NCBI GenBank assembly: GCA_900757295.1
Contig: CAAENH010000155.1
Span: forward strand, 1-8,457
Length of the DNA stretch: 8,457 nt
From: Bacilli bacterium
GTDB lineage: Bacteria > Bacillota_I > Bacilli_A > RF39 > UBA660
Reading direction: 5' to 3'
The notes under the pieces are model-generated. The model saw only the letters and a program-made list of their open reading frames with translations, made no database searches and was not told where the DNA came from. How positions within the stretch are numbered: position 1 is the first letter of the stretch; each line of letters opens with the position of its first letter. The translations under genes and the position numbers were made by a program. Below, in pieces: positions 5,898 to 8,457 of this stretch.

Positions 5898-7320
5898 ATC
5901 TATATTGAGTATTACCAGTAAATTTATAACCATTTAAATATCTTGATGTAGACCATTTAGTTTGATTATAATCAACATATTCAGTTATATATCTGTAATA
6001 CCTGATTGTTTGAGTATGATCAAATTCTCTTTCATATCCACTATATTTATAAGAATTAGAAAGTGTATCAACTACTGATCTAGATCTTCCATTACTATAT
6101 TGAACTTTAAAATAGATTGGAGCAAAATAGATGTCTCTATTTAAAGAATTATCATAATATGTAGAAACTCCATAAGTATTTTTAATTCTAACAGTAATCC
6201 TTATACGCCATACACCATTTGTTTTATATGGAGAACTAAATGAATATGTAAAGTTATTACTCTTGAATGAACTATTTTTAAATGCAGCAGCACTATTATT
6301 TGAAGAGTTGCTTAACATATCATTACCAGTCATATATATATTTGAATTACGAGAATTTAAATATGCTTGATAATCACTTGAATTAAAGTATCTTTTTGTA
6401 ACTAAATAAACTGAACTTACAGATGATGGAATATCTGTTAATTGTAATTCATATGTGTAAGTTTTACCATTGTAAGCATCGCTTCTTTCAACCCAAGTTG
6501 AAGTACGATAAACTGAAGTTTCAGTTGATTGTTTATAATAACGATAATAGTTTATTCTTTCAGTTTTATTTTCAATATTATTACCTGATCTGTTTCCTTG
6601 AATCCAATCACCATAATCTTTTTCAATTTTAGCATGTTGGTAATATAATGTCTTATTAGAATTATTATTGTTATTATTAGTTGTATCACCACTAGATGTA
6701 TGATTTTTAATAATTGTTGTTGTAGTTGATTTTGTTGTAGTTGATTTAGATGAAGAACCACCACCTAATGGATAATAAGCATTAGATATCCCACCAGATG
6801 TTGTTTTATAATTTGATTTAGATGTTGTTGATGGTGTTGAATAATCATCATCATCTTTTTTAGTAGTTGTTGTTTGAACATCTTTATTTACATCAGATAA
6901 TAAGCAAGTACCATTGCATCCAATAGTATCAATTATATAATCAGATTCATCTCCACAAGTTAATTGAACTTTTAAAGCATATTCACTATCTAAAGTTTTA
7001 GTAACTTGAACATAACTATTTGTAGTATCACACGTATTTCCATTTTTGTCTGTAAATTCCAAAATCAATTTATTATCCAACAATTGTTTTAAAGTCATGC
7101 TCTTTGTTTCACCAATAGCACTTGGTAAATTATTTTTAGTATAATAATCTCTTGCAGCACTTTTCATTGTTTGAATATTTTCATTAAAGACTTTATCATA
7201 AAAAGTATCTAATTTAGGCATTGGAAATAACCAACAAATTAATAGTACAAATAATATTAAAAGTATTATTTTGATAATTAAATCCACCCAATTAATACCA
7301 TATCTTCTTTCTTCTGTCAT
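5896..7320 (-). CDS. Membrane-anchored surface protein: pilin-like N-terminus, Thr/Asn-rich linker, Tyr-rich C-terminus
   Basis: A 474-residue protein of unknown function. A short basic leader (MTEERRYG) precedes a hydrophobic helix at about 11-33. A region at about 37-143 then resembles the globular part of pilin-like proteins: KSAARDYYTKNNLP, a KSMTLKQLLDNKLI helix, and DKNGNTCDTTNSY with Cys97/Cys122 as a likely disulfide pair. The leader looks like a type IV prepilin leader (Gly8 then Ile), but +5 is Asp instead of Glu, so cleavage is uncertain. Residues 146-225 are low complexity (Thr runs, DDDD, KSTTTKSTTTT, six Asn). The C-terminal region (about 226-474) is rich in Tyr, Ser and Asn, with a similar YYRY...W...G-aromatic segment near each end. 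There is no LPXTG motif. I chose ATG 7318-7320 (GAGGT 6 nt upstream). A TTG 63 nt upstream overlaps the promoter. It is a single-gene unit. Confidence 0.85.
   Translation of the reverse strand: MTEERRYGINWVDLIIKIILLILFVLLICWLFPMPKLDTFYDKVFNENIQTMKSAARDYYTKNNLPSAIGETKSMTLKQLLDNKLILEFTDKNGNTCDTTNSYVQVTKTLDSEYALKVQLTCGDESDYIIDTIGCNGTCLLSDVNKDVQTTTTKKDDDDYSTPSTTSKSNYKTTSGGISNAYYPLGGGSSSKSTTTKSTTTTIIKNHTSSGDTTNNNNNNSNKTLYYQHAKIEKDYGDWIQGNRSGNNIENKTERINYYRYYKQSTETSVYRTSTWVERSDAYNGKTYTYELQLTDIPSSVSSVYLVTKRYFNSSDYQAYLNSRNSNIYMTGNDMLSNSSNNSAAAFKNSSFKSNNFTYSFSSPYKTNGVWRIRITVRIKNTYGVSTYYDNSLNRDIYFAPIYFKVQYSNGRSRSVVDTLSNSYKYSGYEREFDHTQTIRYYRYITEYVDYNQTKWSTSRYLNGYKFTGNTQYR
6718..6747. repeat. Perfect 15-bp tandem duplication in the Thr-rich linker
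   Basis: The 15-mer TGTTGTAGTTGATTT occurs twice head to tail (6718-6732 and 6733-6747). It encodes KSTTT twice in the linker of the surface protein. The unit is a multiple of three, so gain or loss would keep the frame and change linker length. Confidence 0.9.
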
Positions 7321-7351
7321 TTTAGACCTCAACCTCCATTTCTCGGCATTT

Positions 7352-7380
7352 ACATTACCACTTTTTTTTATAAATGTCAA
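7352..7380 (-). promoter_or_regulatory. Promoter of the surface protein gene with an A8 tract in the spacer
   Basis: The minus strand carries a perfect -35 TTGACA (7375-7380). A 17-bp spacer then ends in TGG just before TAATGT (7352-7357), which is weak as a -10 but has the extended TG. The spacer contains eight consecutive A's (7362-7369). The expected transcript start near 7345 leaves a leader of about 25 nt with GGAGG and GAGGT before ATG 7320. Confidence 0.55.
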
Positions 7381-7398
7381 CAATATTGCAAAACATAT

Positions 7399-7423
7399 AA
7401 AAAAGTACCAATTATTGATACTT
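7399..7423 (-). terminator. Intrinsic terminator of the helical-repeat gene
   Basis: A 9-bp stem (AAGTATCAA / TTGGTACTT, one G-U pair) with a 3-nt loop (TAA) runs into a six-T stretch on the minus strand, 26 nt past the TAA stop of the repeat-protein gene. Confidence 0.78.
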
Positions 7424-7448
7424 AATTATATTATTATTCATGTTTTTT

Positions 7449-8457
7449 TTACACCAGTTTGTTTTCTTCTTCTTTAATTAAAGTATCCAACTCTTTAAAT
7501 TTTGCTTTTAACAAACGCTTTTGTTTAAACTTTGATATTTTTTCGGATCCAATACAATCTTTTAACATAATATTTGCTTCAAAATTATTTAATATATTTT
7601 CATTTTTACTATTAACTATTACTTTTCTATGCTCCATTATATTAGAATTAGGAATTTGAGTAGCAAAAAGATAATTATAATCTGGATCTCCACTTCTAAG
7701 TATAACTTCAGCATGAGCATTAATGTCAGCACCAGGTATTTCCTTAGCAAATTTTAAATTATACTTTAAATTATTACTATCAATTATAACTTGTTCTAAC
7801 TTTTTTATATCCGCAGTTTTTACATATTTAGCAAAATTATATATATTATCTATTAAATCAGGATTTTTTAAAACTATTTCTTCATGTTTTTGGACATTTG
7901 CTCCCTGAATATTTTTGGCAAATAAGAAATTATAAATTGGAGAACCTAATTCAATAATAAGTTTTCCTAATCTAGAAGTGTCAGCTTTATAAACATCTTT
8001 TGCAAACAAATAAATATAACTTGGATCTTTAATTTTAATAATACTATCCTCTAACTTTGTTATATCTGCATTAGGAATATCTTTAGCAAATCGATAAATA
8101 AACTCTGGATCATTTGCCAAAATAATAGCCTCTTCCAATTTTTTTATATTTGCGTTTAAAACATTTTTGGCGAACTTATAAATATATTCACCAATATTCC
8201 CCTTAATAACAATATCTTCATGTTTACTTATGTCAGCATTTTTTACATTTATAGCAAAATCCAAAGATAATCCTGAATTATTAGCTAAAATAACAATATC
8301 TTCTATAGTTTTTAAATCTGCTTGAGGAAATCTCTCAGCAAATTTTTCAGCTACCGCAGCATCATTACCATTTAAAATAACTTCTTCATGAGCTTTAAAA
8401 TTTGCTTCTTTTATTTCATTAAGAAAAGTTAAAGATAAATTTGGGTTTTTTAAATTA
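7449..8457 (-). CDS. Alpha-helical 28-residue repeat protein, C-terminal part (5' end beyond right edge)
   Basis: The frame is open from the right edge of the window to TAA at 7449-7451, giving 335 visible codons. A TTG at 8262-8264 is an internal Leu codon, not a start, because the repeats continue upstream of it. Ten consecutive units of 28 residues (one of 29) can be aligned, followed by a degenerate eleventh. The consensus is roughly xYIYxFAKDIxxADIxKLEEIIIxSxDP: an aromatic/FAK helix, a short ADI turn, then a KLE/KHE helix. This pattern predicts a right- or left-handed alpha solenoid used for binding. The C-terminal tail of about 40 residues is highly charged (KFKQKRLLKAKFKELD...). I see no signal or membrane segment in the visible part. 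The family is not one I can name. HEAT-, TPR- or Sel1-like solenoids are analogues only. The partner or ligand is unknown. Confidence 0.85.
   Translation of the reverse strand, partial: NLKNPNLSLTFLNEIKEANFKAHEEVILNGNDAAVAEKFAERFPQADLKTIEDIVILANNSGLSLDFAINVKNADISKHEDIVIKGNIGEYIYKFAKNVLNANIKKLEEAIILANDPEFIYRFAKDIPNADITKLEDSIIKIKDPSYIYLFAKDVYKADTSRLGKLIIELGSPIYNFLFAKNIQGANVQKHEEIVLKNPDLIDNIYNFAKYVKTADIKKLEQVIIDSNNLKYNLKFAKEIPGADINAHAEVILRSGDPDYNYLFATQIPNSNIMEHRKVIVNSKNENILNNFEANIMLKDCIGSEKISKFKQKRLLKAKFKELDTLIKEEENKLV
7599..8441 (-). repeat. Ten tandem 84-bp coding repeats (28-residue units)
   Basis: Ten in-phase units are defined by the FA pair at unit positions 6-7 and an A-D/N pair at 13-14. 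Nine are 28 residues long and one (IYNFLFAKNIQG...) is 29. DNA identity between units is low to moderate, with a recurring TTTGCAAA-like core, so the array looks old and diverged and not recently amplified. It probably continues past the right edge, since the five codons before the first unit also fit a unit end. Confidence 0.85.

Noticed and set aside
5896..5960. C-terminal sortase signal on the surface protein.
   Set aside because: The protein ends GYKFTGNTQYR, with no LPXTG-like motif, hydrophobic helix or basic tail.
6423..6764. Open frames at 6423-6632 (plus) and 6552-6764 (minus).
   Set aside because: Both are shadows of the low-complexity linker and adjoining part of the surface protein gene. 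The Gln/Leu-rich minus frame is only the Thr/Asn linker read out of phase.
7321..7383. A TTG start at 7383 for the surface protein.
   Set aside because: It would place the TTGACA -35 and the ribosome-binding site inside the coding region. ATG 7320 has a good Shine-Dalgarno and begins a sensible membrane-anchor leader.
7271..7908. Plus-strand open frames at 7271-7477, 7459-7659 and 7723-7908.
   Set aside because: They lie antisense to the surface protein start, the terminator region and the helical-repeat gene, with no ribosome-binding site or family resemblance.
8262..8264. A TTG start for the repeat protein at 8264.
   Set aside because: The same frame continues upstream to the window edge with more copies of the repeat, so this TTG is an internal Leu codon.
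1..8457. Use of TGA as a tryptophan codon (genetic code 4), suggested by the AT-rich sequence and lack of TGA stops.
   Set aside because: Tryptophan is written TGG in the positions checked, and no conserved domain is interrupted by an in-frame TGA, which would be expected under code 4.

Overview
The window is an AT-rich, densely packed stretch from a low-GC bacterium, most likely an uncultured member of the Firmicutes/Bacilli. Three things point there: Shine-Dalgarno sequences that are parts of AAGGAGGTGAT, sigma-A-like promoters, and the gene content (GH25 muramidase, XRE regulator with membrane segments, HD plus CmpB-type membrane protein). The code looks standard: every tryptophan codon I checked is TGG and no family domain is broken by TGA. 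None of the eight visible stop codons is TGA, however. The muramidase suggests a peptidoglycan wall. Placement in a wall-bearing gut Bacilli lineage related to RF39 is inference only.

All nine genes lie on the minus strand, so transcription runs from high to low coordinates. (1) 8457-7449 is the 3' part of a gene for a protein made of 28-residue alpha-helical repeats, closed by a terminator. (2) 7320-5896 is a single gene with its own promoter. It encodes a membrane-anchored, apparently surface-exposed protein: pilin-like N-terminal region, Thr/Asn-rich linker, and a Tyr-rich C-terminal region. A strong hairpin terminator follows. (3) 5812-4052 is a three-gene operon: HD-domain phosphohydrolase, CmpB-like membrane protein (PF06541 type), and a small multidrug-export/DedA-like membrane protein. 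Its genes are joined by an 11-nt gap and then an 11-nt overlap. (4) 3966-2455 encodes an XRE regulator with several membrane segments and an external coiled coil. Its promoter contains two 13-bp dyads, one lying over the -35 position. (5) 2391-1189 is a membrane-anchored GH25 muramidase with its own promoter and terminator. (6) 1131-199 is fmt (methionyl-tRNA formyltransferase), closely followed by the start of a small membrane protein gene that runs off the left edge.

Most transcription units follow one plan: a terminator hairpin that begins at or in the stop codon, its T-run, then at once a promoter -10 element for the next gene. Five of the nine products have clear membrane anchors or are polytopic, and two more (the surface protein and the muramidase) act at the envelope. 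The window therefore looks like an envelope/housekeeping region and not a mobile element. I see no tRNA, rRNA, CRISPR, insertion sequence or attachment site. No gene-free stretch exceeds about 130 bases.

The least explained items are the 28-residue repeat protein, the surface protein with its possibly variable promoter spacer and 15-bp tandem repeat, and the membrane-bound XRE regulator with its paired operator-like dyads.
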